53,199 nt of DNA from Emcibacteraceae bacterium (GTDB lineage: Bacteria > Pseudomonadota > Alphaproteobacteria > Sphingomonadales > Emcibacteraceae), in assembly GCA_021774795.1 (NCBI GenBank), contig JAJFIR010000052.1:1-53199 (forward strand), written 5' to 3'. Position 1 is the first letter of the stretch. The number at the start of each line of letters is the position of its first letter. A model generated the notes under the pieces. It did no database searches and had not been told where the DNA came from. It saw nothing but the letters and a program-made list of their open reading frames with translations. Shown piece after piece: positions 24,942 through 33,336 of this stretch. Both the position numbers and the translations under genes were made by a program.

Positions 24942-25116
24942 TGATGGTTCCTTAAGTTTATGCTTAAGGTGAAAAGGGAAAACGGTGCGAATAAAATTAT
25001 ATTCTATTCCGTTGCTATGCCCGTAACTGTAAGCGAAAAGCTGGATCAATATGCCACTGGGAAACCGGGAAGGATGATTTCAGCACTAGATTCGCAAGTC
25101 AGGAGACCTGCCATCA
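24942..25116 (+). promoter_or_regulatory. Cobalamin riboswitch (full type) upstream of btuB
   Basis: The conserved blocks of the cobalamin riboswitch occur in order: GGTTCC with a CTTAAG/CTTAAG stem, AAAAGGGAAAACGGTGCGAA, GCTATGCCCGTAACTGTAAG, ATGCCACTGGGAAACCGGGA and the B12 box AGTCAGGAGACCTGCC at 25097-25112. It sits in the 397-base gap between upp and btuB. By analogy, bound cobalamin shuts off expression of the uptake genes. The following 140 bases form the expression platform; I did not resolve its alternative stems. Confidence 0.95.
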
Positions 25117-25255
25117 AATCGCCCATCTGGTGGTCGGGACAACCAAGCAGAGCGGAACATCCGTGTTGGCGATAACGTCGCTTACGCGGGGGTTGTCAGC
25201 TAAAAATTCAGACAAACTCCAAGTAATTTATTAAATGCCTTGACTTAGGGCAAAA

Positions 25256-27127
25256 ATGGATTTTGTTATGAAAAAATTATCTATACCGATTACAGCAACT
25301 CTGGCTATTTCAGCGGGAATTATTTCAACACCGACTATTTCTTTATCACAAGAAAAAAGGATCAATGATGTTATCATCGTGACCGCAAACAGACGCCCGC
25401 AACCTTTATCGCAAGTTGGCAGCAGCGTTTCCGTTATTACGGGTGATGACCTTGAAAGAAACCAACAATCTTTCGTTCTTGATGCTCTTGAAACTGTGCC
25501 GGGGGTATCAATTTCACAAAATGGTGCCTTTGGCGGGACGGCATCGGTTTCAATTCGCGGCGCAGGAACCAATAACACAGTATTAATGGTTGACGGTATC
25601 CAACTTAATGACGCTTCTGCGCCGGGGGGTGCTTTTAACTTTTCGTCGCTTGATACGTATAATATTGAAAGAATTGAAATACTCCGCGGGCCACAATCAG
25701 TACTTTATGGGTCAGATGCCACTGGAGGGGTCATTAATATTATCACTAAAACGGGGGGTGAAGGCCTTGGGGGCAAGATTTTTGTTGAGGGCGGCTCTTT
25801 TAATACTCAGCGTGCCGGGGCAAATATCTACGGTGGTGATGACCGGTACGGATTTAATGTTTCTGCCAGTGGTATCAATACAGACGGTATTTCGGCGGCG
25901 GATGAAAATGACGGTAATACTGAAAGAGACGGTCTTAGAAATTATACATTCTCAGGAAAGTTTACCGGGAAATTATCGGAAAATTTTAGCATAGAGGCAC
26001 TTTCCTCTTATTCAGATAGTCATAGTTTATTTGATAGCTTCGGACCAGTTGACGGGACCATGGTACATACCGTAGATACTGATCAATATTTTGGTGCGGT
26101 TCGAGGCACACTGAATTTTCTTGATGATAGATTTGTAAACACATTTTCAGCCGAGTATGCAGCGATTGACAGGTTTTTCATCAGTGATTTTGACCCTTTT
26201 CTTGCGGAAGGAAGAAGAACAAATTTGGATTATCTCGGTGTATATACCATTAATTCTGATTGGACGGTTACTGCTGGATTGCAACATGAAAAAGTAAAGT
26301 CAATAGGGGCGTCAGATGCCAGCTTTGATATCAATAGTGTTTTTGGTGAAGCCGGTTTTACGGGCGTTGAGGGTCTTACTTTGACCGCAGGTGGTCGATA
26401 TGATGATCATGAAACTTTTGGCGGCGAAGCGACTTTCCGTGTAACGGGGTCTTATGAATTTGAAGGAATCGGGACGCGGCTTATCGCAAATGCCGGTGAG
26501 GGATTTAAAGCGCCTAGTATTTCGCAGCTTACGTTTCTATGTTTAACATGTGATGGGCTAGACGAAGATTTAAAACCAGAGCGGTCATTCGGTTATGAAT
26601 TTGGCATAGAACAATCTATAATGGACGATCGGTTAGTTTTGAGTGCTACTTATTTCTACATAAAAATAGAAGACAAGATCACATTTATTTCTTTTGCGGA
26701 CGGATATGACAATATTGAAAGTACGGATTCAAAAGGCGTGGAATTGAGTATTGATGCAAATATTACAAATACATTAAGTGTGACAGGTAGTTATACTTAT
26801 ACGAGCGCAAGAAATCGCATGACAGGAGACCGTCTGCGGCGCGAGCCAAGAAGTGTACTCTCCGCATCGTTGAACTGGATGCCGACGGACAAGTTATCTA
26901 CGTCCATAAATGTTGTTCACAACGGTGAAGAATTAATCAATGATGGTGATCTGACGAACCCTTTGAAATCATGGACCCGCATCGATATTCGTGCATCTTA
27001 TGAGCTTTTGGACGGTTTAAGTTTATATGGCCGAGTGGATAATCTTTTTAATGAAGAATATCAGCACGTACTAGGTTATGGTACGCCCGACCGTTCGTAC
27101 TTCGCAGGATTAAGGAAAACATTCTAG
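25256..27127 (+). CDS. btuB: TonB-dependent outer membrane cobalamin receptor (BtuB)
   Basis: A 623-residue outer-membrane protein with a signal peptide (MKKLSIPITATLAISAGIIS), a TonB box around DVIIVTANR, a plug domain (IRGAGTNNTVLMVDGIQLND, RIEILRGPQSVLYGSDATGG) and a barrel that ends in the terminal phenylalanine required by the assembly machinery. Two starts are possible: 25256 with AGGG upstream, or 25268, which gives the MKKL signal peptide directly. Identity as the vitamin B12 receptor follows from the cobalamin riboswitch upstream and the btuFCD genes downstream. It shares its last stop-codon base with the GTG of btuF. Confidence 0.93.
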   Translation: MDFVMKKLSIPITATLAISAGIISTPTISLSQEKRINDVIIVTANRRPQPLSQVGSSVSVITGDDLERNQQSFVLDALETVPGVSISQNGAFGGTASVSIRGAGTNNTVLMVDGIQLNDASAPGGAFNFSSLDTYNIERIEILRGPQSVLYGSDATGGVINIITKTGGEGLGGKIFVEGGSFNTQRAGANIYGGDDRYGFNVSASGINTDGISAADENDGNTERDGLRNYTFSGKFTGKLSENFSIEALSSYSDSHSLFDSFGPVDGTMVHTVDTDQYFGAVRGTLNFLDDRFVNTFSAEYAAIDRFFISDFDPFLAEGRRTNLDYLGVYTINSDWTVTAGLQHEKVKSIGASDASFDINSVFGEAGFTGVEGLTLTAGGRYDDHETFGGEATFRVTGSYEFEGIGTRLIANAGEGFKAPSISQLTFLCLTCDGLDEDLKPERSFGYEFGIEQSIMDDRLVLSATYFYIKIEDKITFISFADGYDNIESTDSKGVELSIDANITNTLSVTGSYTYTSARNRMTGDRLRREPRSVLSASLNWMPTDKLSTSINVVHNGEELINDGDLTNPLKSWTRIDIRASYELLDGLSLYGRVDNLFNEEYQHVLGYGTPDRSYFAGLRKTF

Positions 27128-28011
27128 TGATTAAAAGGAGCTGCAAATTACTTAAATTATTAGGTGTGGCCAGCCTGGGAATGGCGATTATGTCATTCCC
27201 AACTTATTCGGCGGATGAAAGATTTCCGAATATCGTTTCACTCGATTATTGTGCTGATCAATTTGTACTGCTTCTTTCAAATAGGCAACAGATTACCGCT
27301 GTTTCAAAAGCAGCAGAGGATGTTTATTCATTTTACCGTGAACGGGCCAAGGGCCTTGCTAAAACCAACAGTACAATTGAAGAAGTCATTCAGTTGAAAC
27401 CGGACGTTGCAATCCAGACATATACTTCGGCCGCACACATGGCTGACATGATGGAACGCTCAAATGTGTCACTTGTTGCTACATTGTTTGGTTCCGATCC
27501 TGAAACAGTTTATAAAAATATCACATTGGTTGGTGATGCCATAAATCAAAGTGTCCGTGCGAATGAATTTAATGAAAATTACAAAAAGAGATTGGAAGTG
27601 CTGAAAGGTAAAAAAACCAGTAAATTCAAACTGGCTTATATCACGCCAAGTGGTGTAACCGCAGGAGCGGGTACTTCTGTTGATGATATCATCACTCTTT
27701 CCGGGTTTAAAAATTACACAGCGGCTATAGGTCACAAGGGATGGGTTAGTTTACCTTTGGAAAATCTGATATTGGACCCACCCGATGCGTTTATAACCAG
27801 TTTTTTCGAAAGAAATGCCACAACCCAATCAAGGTGGAGCCTTAGCAGGCATGATTTTCTCTTTAATATGATGGAAAGGATCCCAACCATTAATCTACCT
27901 AGTACGCACATGTCTTGTAACGGACTTTTTCGTGTTGATGCCGCTGAACTCATTAGAAAAGAGGCTCTTGCAGCTAACCTTTTGAGTAAATCAAATGAGG
28001 TGGTAGATTGA
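27127..28011 (+). CDS. btuF: Periplasmic cobalamin-binding protein (BtuF-like)
   Basis: A 294-residue protein with a signal peptide (GVASLGMAIMSFPTYSA) and the two-lobed fold of metal-chelate-type binding proteins: NIVSLDYCADQFVLLL at the first lobe, EEVIQLKPDVAIQTYTS, a long inter-lobe helix, then DDIITLSGFKN. The start is GTG at 27127, overlapping the stop of btuB; an in-frame ATG at 27181 would remove the signal peptide. It delivers cobalamin from the receptor to BtuCD. Its length and position match BtuF. Confidence 0.88.
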   Translation: MIKRSCKLLKLLGVASLGMAIMSFPTYSADERFPNIVSLDYCADQFVLLLSNRQQITAVSKAAEDVYSFYRERAKGLAKTNSTIEEVIQLKPDVAIQTYTSAAHMADMMERSNVSLVATLFGSDPETVYKNITLVGDAINQSVRANEFNENYKKRLEVLKGKKTSKFKLAYITPSGVTAGAGTSVDDIITLSGFKNYTAAIGHKGWVSLPLENLILDPPDAFITSFFERNATTQSRWSLSRHDFLFNMMERIPTINLPSTHMSCNGLFRVDAAELIRKEALAANLLSKSNEVVD

Positions 28012-29000
28012 GTAGTTATATAAACAGAAATATATTGCTTCTTGTGGCACTTATTATTGTTTCGATTGCTTCTCTTTTGATCGGGCGTACGGACATCGAT
28101 GTGATGAGTGCAGTCAAGGCTTTATTTGGTGCTGCGGATCAACCTATTAACATTATTATCACGGAACTGAGGTTGCCACGCGTGCTGCTAGGTGTATTCA
28201 TTGGTGCCGCGTTAGGTATATCAGGGGCGGCACTACAAGGGGTGCTAAGAAACCCACTCGCTGATCCCGGTGTAATTGGCGTTACAGCCAGCGCAGCTTT
28301 AGGGGCGGTAATTGCAATTCATCTTGGATTACAATTAATCTGGCCATTATTTATTCCCGTATTCGCTATGAGCGGAGCATTGATTGCTGCATTTGTTCTG
28401 CTTATTGTTTCACTGCGGGAAAGCAGTGTTTTGACACTTATCCTTGTTGGGATTGGGATTAGTTCGCTTGCAATGGCCGGTGTTTCACTGGTGATGAATA
28501 TTGCAGAATCCCCGATGAGTATCCGCGATATGATAATGTGGATGCTTGGGTCTCTTGAAAACAGAACGATGACCGATTTAATGCTGGCGGTACCTTTTAT
28601 TTTATTTGGATGGCTCATGATGATAAATGTCGGCCAAGGGCTAAATGCCCTTAGTGTGGGCGAAGATACAGCGCAGACAATGGGTATAAATACGTCGCTA
28701 CTAAAACTTCGCATCGTAGTTGGTTCTGCCATCAGTGTTGGTGGTGCTGTGGCGGCATGCGGAAGTATCGGGTTTGTCGGGTTGGTTGTTCCGCATATGG
28801 TGCGCGGCCTGATCAGTAATGAACCGGGGGCTATATTGCTACCAAGTGCTTTAATGGGTGGATTGTTACTCACGCTTGCAGATTTGGCGACACGTATTCC
28901 AACACCCGGTGCAACATTGCAGCTGGGTGTCGTGACATCGCTTATTGGTGCTCCGGCGTTTCTGTTTATTGTTTATCGTACCAAAAAGAGCATGCGATGA
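28008..29000 (+). CDS. btuC: FecCD-type permease for cobalamin (BtuC)
   Basis: A 330-residue integral membrane protein of the FecCD family with about ten hydrophobic helices. Family motifs include LRLPRVLLGVFIGAALGISG, LQGVLRNPLADPGVIGV and CGSIGFVGLVVPHMVRGLIS. It starts with TTG at 28008, overlapping the stop of btuF by four bases with GAGGTGG upstream. It forms the channel of the cobalamin ABC importer. Confidence 0.92.
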   Translation: MSSYINRNILLLVALIIVSIASLLIGRTDIDVMSAVKALFGAADQPINIIITELRLPRVLLGVFIGAALGISGAALQGVLRNPLADPGVIGVTASAALGAVIAIHLGLQLIWPLFIPVFAMSGALIAAFVLLIVSLRESSVLTLILVGIGISSLAMAGVSLVMNIAESPMSIRDMIMWMLGSLENRTMTDLMLAVPFILFGWLMMINVGQGLNALSVGEDTAQTMGINTSLLKLRIVVGSAISVGGAVAACGSIGFVGLVVPHMVRGLISNEPGAILLPSALMGGLLLTLADLATRIPTPGATLQLGVVTSLIGAPAFLFIVYRTKKSMR

Positions 29001-29779
29001 ACGAACTAAAAATTGATAACATAAGCTTGGACCTTGGTGGCGCAGTAATTTTGAAAGACATTTTGGCTACCGTTAAAAGAGGCGAAATTGTCGGCTTGAT
29101 TGGCCCAAATGGTGCCGGTAAAAGCAGCTTACTGCGAAGTATTTTAGGGTTAGTTACGATAAAAAAGGGTTCGGTCATTATCGATGGTGATAATGTTGAA
29201 GAGCTTAGCTTAAAAGAACGAGCGCGAAAAATGGCATATGCTGCGCAAGGATCGCCTGTTCACTGGCCGCTTCAGGTAGAACATATTGTTGAATTAGGGC
29301 GTATACCACATTTAAATCCGTGGCAAAAATTGACCAAAGATGATCATGAAGTAATAACCCAGGCGATGGAAAGAACCGATTGCACCCACCTGATAGGCCG
29401 GTCGATTACGACGTTATCTGGCGGGGAACGTGCGCGCGTTCTTCTGGCGCGCGTTTTAGCAACCAATGCGCCATATATTATGGCTGATGAACCCGTAGCG
29501 TCACTTGATCCCGCACATCAATTACAGGTGATGGAGATACTTAAAGCCTTAACTTCGTCCAATTGTGGTGTGATGGTTGTGATGCACGACTTAAGCCTGG
29601 CACTACGTTATTGTGACCGATTAATATTGTTGGATAAAGGCATTATGATCGGTCAGGACACGCCTGATAAAATTTTAGAGGATGAAAACCTGACAGAAGT
29701 ATTTGGCATTAGCGCGACAAGATGGTCTGATAATGGTGAAAAATTCTTAATCCCGCATCATATTAATCAAAGGACATAA
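28997..29779 (+). CDS. btuD: ABC transporter ATPase for cobalamin (BtuD)
   Basis: A 260-residue ATPase with Walker A GPNGAGKSS, the ABC signature LSGGERARV, Walker B YIMADEPVASLD and the switch histidine in VVMHDLSL. It overlaps btuC by four bases and completes the importer btuFCD. The extra C-terminal stretch after VFGIS is typical of heme and B12 transporter ATPases. Confidence 0.93.
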   Translation: MNELKIDNISLDLGGAVILKDILATVKRGEIVGLIGPNGAGKSSLLRSILGLVTIKKGSVIIDGDNVEELSLKERARKMAYAAQGSPVHWPLQVEHIVELGRIPHLNPWQKLTKDDHEVITQAMERTDCTHLIGRSITTLSGGERARVLLARVLATNAPYIMADEPVASLDPAHQLQVMEILKALTSSNCGVMVVMHDLSLALRYCDRLILLDKGIMIGQDTPDKILEDENLTEVFGISATRWSDNGEKFLIPHHINQRT

Positions 29780-29781
29780 AT

Positions 29782-31245
29782 ATGACAAGGGCAATTATGC
29801 TTCAGGGAACAGGTTCGGATGTTGGGAAATCTGTTCTTGTTGCGGGTCTCTGTCGTGCACTTGTTAATCGTGGGTACCGTGTAAAACCGTTTAAGCCACA
29901 AAATATGTCAAACAATGCTGCAGTAACAACGGATGGCGGCGAAATTGGCCGCGCTCAGGAATTGCAGGCTATTGCGTGTGGTGTTGAACCAACGGTCCAT
30001 ATGAATCCCGTTCTTTTAAAGCCGGAAAGTGATAAAGGCGCACAAATTATTGTTCAAGGTAAGCGAATAGGAAGCGGGGATTCTACTTACTTTAAAAAAA
30101 ATAAATCCGAACTGCTAAAGAAAATAGTTGAAAGTTTTGAAATTGTTAAAAAAGACGTTGATTTTGTAATTGTAGAAGGTGCAGGAAGTCCGGCAGAAGT
30201 TAATCTGAGGAAAAACGATATAGCAAATATGGGCTTTGCAGTAGCGGTGAATATTCCGGTCATTCTAGTAGGCGATATAGATCGGGGTGGGGTGATCGCA
30301 TCGGTGGTCGGGACCCATGAATTATTGTCCTATGAAGACTGTCGTCTTATAAAAGGTTATATCATCAATAAATTTCGTGGTGACGTTAGTTTATTTGAAG
30401 ATGCGCTCATCACGATGACCGGGCGCACAGGCTGGAAAGATTTTGGCGTTTTGCCGTTTATACCCGCCGTAAAAAAACTTCCCGCTGAAGATGCAGTTGT
30501 GTTGGATCATTTAAAAGTGGGCGAGGATAAAAAAATCGTAATTGTGGTACCGATGCTACCGCGCATTGCCAATTTTGATGACTTGGATCCGCTGATTGCC
30601 GAGCCGGATATTGATGTGATATTCGTTCCACCTGGCGATGTATTACCCGTCGAAGCAGATTTAATAATTATTCCCGGCACAAAGTCCACCCTTGCTGATC
30701 TTAAATTTTTTAAAACACAAGGATGGGATGTTGACCTCGGCGGCCATGTTCGCCGCGGTGGGGCCGTGCTCGGTATTTGTGGTGGTTATCAGATGCTGGG
30801 TAAATGTATATCCGATCCCGACGGTGTCGAGGGTGAGCCGGAAAAGATGAGCGGTTTGGATTATCTGGACGTGGAAACCATGATGCAAACAGAAAAAGTA
30901 GTATGCCAAACAACCGCATATGCAGATCATCTTGAATGTGAAACTAGCGGTTATGAAATTCATATGGGCGAAACCATTGGCAGTGATAGTAGAAGACCAT
31001 TTTTAAAAACTAAAGATAAATCACTTGGTGCCATGACGTCAGATTTGAAAATCGGGGGAGTTTATGTACACGGGATGTTCAATGATGATCACTTTCGGAT
31101 GAAATATTTATCACAGTTTCGAAACGGTATTCAGACCAAGACGGCTTTTCGTGACGGGGTTGAATTGGCACTTAACACGCTGGCCAACGAAATGGAACGG
31201 CATCTTGACATTAATGATATTTTATCAATCGCCGGTCATGAGTAA
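29782..31245 (+). CDS. cobQ: Cobyric acid synthase CobQ
   Basis: A 487-residue glutamine-dependent amidotransferase. The N-terminal ATP-binding domain has MLQGTGSDVGKSVLVAGLCR and KPFKPQNMSNNA; the C-terminal class-I-like glutaminase domain has the nucleophile region GICGGYQMLG and a late YVHGMF histidine. It amidates adenosylcobyrinic acid a,c-diamide at four positions to give adenosylcobyrate, an intermediate on the de novo route. It follows btuD by two bases. No other de novo corrin genes are visible in the window, and the gene right after it is reduced to a scar. Confidence 0.95.
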   Translation: MTRAIMLQGTGSDVGKSVLVAGLCRALVNRGYRVKPFKPQNMSNNAAVTTDGGEIGRAQELQAIACGVEPTVHMNPVLLKPESDKGAQIIVQGKRIGSGDSTYFKKNKSELLKKIVESFEIVKKDVDFVIVEGAGSPAEVNLRKNDIANMGFAVAVNIPVILVGDIDRGGVIASVVGTHELLSYEDCRLIKGYIINKFRGDVSLFEDALITMTGRTGWKDFGVLPFIPAVKKLPAEDAVVLDHLKVGEDKKIVIVVPMLPRIANFDDLDPLIAEPDIDVIFVPPGDVLPVEADLIIIPGTKSTLADLKFFKTQGWDVDLGGHVRRGGAVLGICGGYQMLGKCISDPDGVEGEPEKMSGLDYLDVETMMQTEKVVCQTTAYADHLECETSGYEIHMGETIGSDSRRPFLKTKDKSLGAMTSDLKIGGVYVHGMFNDDHFRMKYLSQFRNGIQTKTAFRDGVELALNTLANEMERHLDINDILSIAGHE

Positions 31246-31304
31246 TGATCTTTATTTTATCCGTAGCGATGATATCGGACGCAATAATAGATGAACTTAA
31301 ATGA
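31245..31304 (+). pseudogene. Remnant of the start of a CbiB (cobinamide-phosphate synthase) gene
   Basis: An ATG that overlaps the cobQ stop (TAATG) opens a frame reading MIFILSVAMISDAIIDE and stops after 19 codons. This is the hydrophobic start and the small-residue-Asp pattern with which CbiB (CobD of the aerobic nomenclature) proteins begin. CbiB joins aminopropanol to cobyric acid, the step following CobQ. The remaining protein of about 300 residues is missing. The call depends on a short hydrophobic stretch and on position. Confidence 0.5.
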
Positions 31305-31371
31305 ATATATCCGCTTTGGCTTACCCAAAAGTGACATACAAATGCAACGTTTAAAGGAGACATTATCGTGA
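31291..31371 (+). pseudogene. Remnant of the end of a threonine-phosphate decarboxylase gene
   Basis: The frame from 31291 reads YIRFGLPKSDIQMQRLKETL and ends at a stop that overlaps the GTG of cobO. It matches the conserved C-terminus of PLP-dependent L-threonine-O-3-phosphate decarboxylase (CobC in the aerobic nomenclature, CobD in Salmonella), which typically ends with RFGLP followed by a short helix with RL. That enzyme makes the aminopropanol phosphate used by CbiB. Together with the preceding remnant it looks like one large deletion joining the two genes. Confidence 0.6.
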
Positions 31372-31973
31372 CCGATAGCAACGAAGAGCATAAAGAAAAA
31401 ATGGTTGATATGAAGGCAAAGCATCGTGCGAATATAAAGACGAAGAAACGTTCGGGGCGAGGGCTTTTAATGGTGAATACTGGTGATGGTAAAGGAAAAT
31501 CAACGGCTGCCTACGGAACATTGGTTCGTGCCCTTGGCTGGGGACACGATGTTGCCGTGTTGCAATATGTTAAGGGGACATGGAAAACGGGTGAGAAAGA
31601 ATTCTTTAAACGGTTTTCAGATCTTATCAGGCTTGAAGTCATGGGGGAGGGCTTTACGTGGGAAACACAAGATAGAACACGTGATATAGAGGCCGCAGAG
31701 AAAGCCTGGCAAGTCAGTATGGAAATGCTCACCAGTGGTGATTACGATTTAGTTATTCTGGATGAGCTGAACATCGTGCTTCGCAATGATTATCTGGATA
31801 AGGAAGTGGTAAAAGATGGGCTTCTTGCGCGCCATCCACGGACCACAGTGATCGTAACAGGCCGTAATGCACCCGATAATATTATTGCAGCGGCGGACCT
31901 TGTGACGAACATGGAAATGATTAAACATCCCTTCGAAGCGGGTATCAAAGCCGCGCGTGGTATCGACTTCTGA
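31368..31973 (+). CDS. cobO: Cob(I)alamin / cob(I)yrinate adenosyltransferase CobO (BtuR)
   Basis: A 201-residue P-loop protein with NTGDGKGKSTAAYGTLVRAL (residues about 37-56), DLVILDELNIVL and RHPRTTVIVTGRNAPD, all diagnostic of CobA/CobO/BtuR. It transfers the adenosyl group of ATP to cob(I)alamin or corrinoid precursors and serves both biosynthesis and salvage. The start is GTG at 31368 with AAGGAGA upstream, in the remnant of a lost gene. It is the last gene of the btuB operon and converges with the Fe-S protein gene at 31984. Confidence 0.95.
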   Translation: MTDSNEEHKEKMVDMKAKHRANIKTKKRSGRGLLMVNTGDGKGKSTAAYGTLVRALGWGHDVAVLQYVKGTWKTGEKEFFKRFSDLIRLEVMGEGFTWETQDRTRDIEAAEKAWQVSMEMLTSGDYDLVILDELNIVLRNDYLDKEVVKDGLLARHPRTTVIVTGRNAPDNIIAAADLVTNMEMIKHPFEAGIKAARGIDF

Positions 31974-31983
31974 TCGTTCTAAT

Positions 31984-32673
31984 TTATGACATGGATTTTA
32001 ATGATCGACCGTAATGATACTTAATCTGGTCGAGTGGGTATCGTGCTTCCTGCGCAACTGGGCAACTGATGCGTGCCAAGCACCTATCCTTACATTTTGA
32101 ATTCGGCTCAAGACGATAATTAAAACACTTCTGGAATTCGAAGTCGTTTCCTTGTACCGCTCCTGCCGGGCAGGCCGAGATACATTCGGTGGTCGTGCAG
32201 GACACGCAAGGCGATGCGCCGTCCATAGGCACTGAAGCTTCATAATTCGATGCGGCCAAAACAACCGCACGGTAAGCGAACCACGATCCCCATTTTTTAT
32301 TTATACCAATGCGAAATAGCGAAGGATGATGCCACCCTGCGAGTGTTCCCAGGGATTGCAAAGGTATGATTGTTTCCCCGGGATATAGGAATTTGAATTG
32401 TTTTCCAGGTAGATTTCTTTCAAAAAATGTGGACATGGTTTTAACTGAAAAATCGTCAATGGGGTTTGAACTGTCAGATGATTCTGAAGTGATTGAATTC
32501 CAGAGTGCACTGCCGCCGTGACCTATTAAAATCAATTGATTATAGTTTGGTAAATCAGCAGTGGATTTTTCAAGTGCGTCTATCATATCAATGGGTAGGG
32601 CGCCAATATCGAATATGGCTTGTAAATTTAAACCTTTTTCATTCAACAAATTGGGATTAAATTTATCTCTCAT
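31984..32673 (-). CDS. Small QueG/CblC-like protein with two 4Fe-4S clusters
   Basis: A 229-residue protein, shorter than QueG (about 350-380). The C-terminal third has two cluster motifs: C156, C159, C164, C168 and C183, C194, C198, C204. Just before them GSWFAYRAVVL resembles both the GSWFFLGE region of epoxyqueuosine reductase QueG and the GGWFAIRGVVL region of human CblC (MMACHC), which removes the upper ligand of cobalamin; QueG's catalytic domain is related to CblC. It is the last gene of the riboswitch-controlled cobU operon, overlapping the phosphatase gene by four bases. I infer a corrinoid-handling reductase, perhaps supplying cob(I)alamin to CobO; it is not a full QueG. Confidence 0.7.
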   Translation of the reverse strand: MRDKFNPNLLNEKGLNLQAIFDIGALPIDMIDALEKSTADLPNYNQLILIGHGGSALWNSITSESSDSSNPIDDFSVKTMSTFFERNLPGKQFKFLYPGETIIPLQSLGTLAGWHHPSLFRIGINKKWGSWFAYRAVVLAASNYEASVPMDGASPCVSCTTTECISACPAGAVQGNDFEFQKCFNYRLEPNSKCKDRCLARISCPVAQEARYPLDQIKYHYGRSLKSMS

Positions 32674-33335
32674 TGGCTGGGTATTCCATTTTGATGGTCA
32701 TTATGTATTTCTGCGTCAACCTTTTGATTTAAAAACTGTACCTGCCACTGTCCGCCCAGGCCATTTCCTGTTTGGTGTAAAATCTTGCTGACAGAAAAAG
32801 GATCAATTTTGAATGACAGCGCCTGATCAGAATTTAAACCAAGTGCGAGGCCCAAAAAGGCCCGGATGATACCTGCATGTGTAACGATCACACGTGGTCT
32901 GGACGGTTCAGTTTCTATCGTATGTTTTAAGAATAACGTCACGCGTTTTTGAACATCGTTAAAGCTTTCTCCCTCAGGTGGTCGTGTATCAGCCGCAAGA
33001 TAAGACCAATTGTGTGCTTTTTTCCCCTCAATTTCCTTCCATAGGTTTTCAAATGATAACCCCTGCCATTTTCCAAAATTTTGCTCAACCAATAACTCTT
33101 CGAAGTTTATTTCTGATATATCATTTCGTAGCACCTCGGCGGTCGCTTTTGTTCTGGAAAGTGGACTAGCGAACCAAAGGGCATTTTTCGGTAATTGTTC
33201 TGACATTCTTTTTAAAGCTTCCGGGTTAGGAAGTACTGCTTCTACGTCGTGAATTGGGTATAGCCCCTTATTGCTCTTGTCCGCTGGCGCGTGCCTTATA
33301 AAATACCATTCCGTTAACTGAATGTCGCTTGTCAC
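32670..33335 (-). CDS. cobC: Alpha-ribazole phosphatase-like histidine phosphatase
   Basis: A 221-residue histidine-phosphatase-family protein with the RHA catalytic motif in YFIRHAPAD, the second His in VIVTHAGIIRAF and the arginine in ASPLSRTKATA. It removes phosphate from alpha-ribazole-5'-phosphate or adenosylcobalamin-5'-phosphate at the end of nucleotide-loop assembly. I chose the GTG at 33335, two bases after the cobS stop, because GGAG lies nine bases upstream; a longer form from 33356 would overlap cobS. The name here is that of the E. coli/Salmonella phosphatase, distinct from the decarboxylase also called CobC. Confidence 0.87.
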   Translation of the reverse strand: MTSDIQLTEWYFIRHAPADKSNKGLYPIHDVEAVLPNPEALKRMSEQLPKNALWFASPLSRTKATAEVLRNDISEINFEELLVEQNFGKWQGLSFENLWKEIEGKKAHNWSYLAADTRPPEGESFNDVQKRVTLFLKHTIETEPSRPRVIVTHAGIIRAFLGLALGLNSDQALSFKIDPFSVSKILHQTGNGLGGQWQVQFLNQKVDAEIHNDHQNGIPSQ

Positions 33336-33336
33336 T

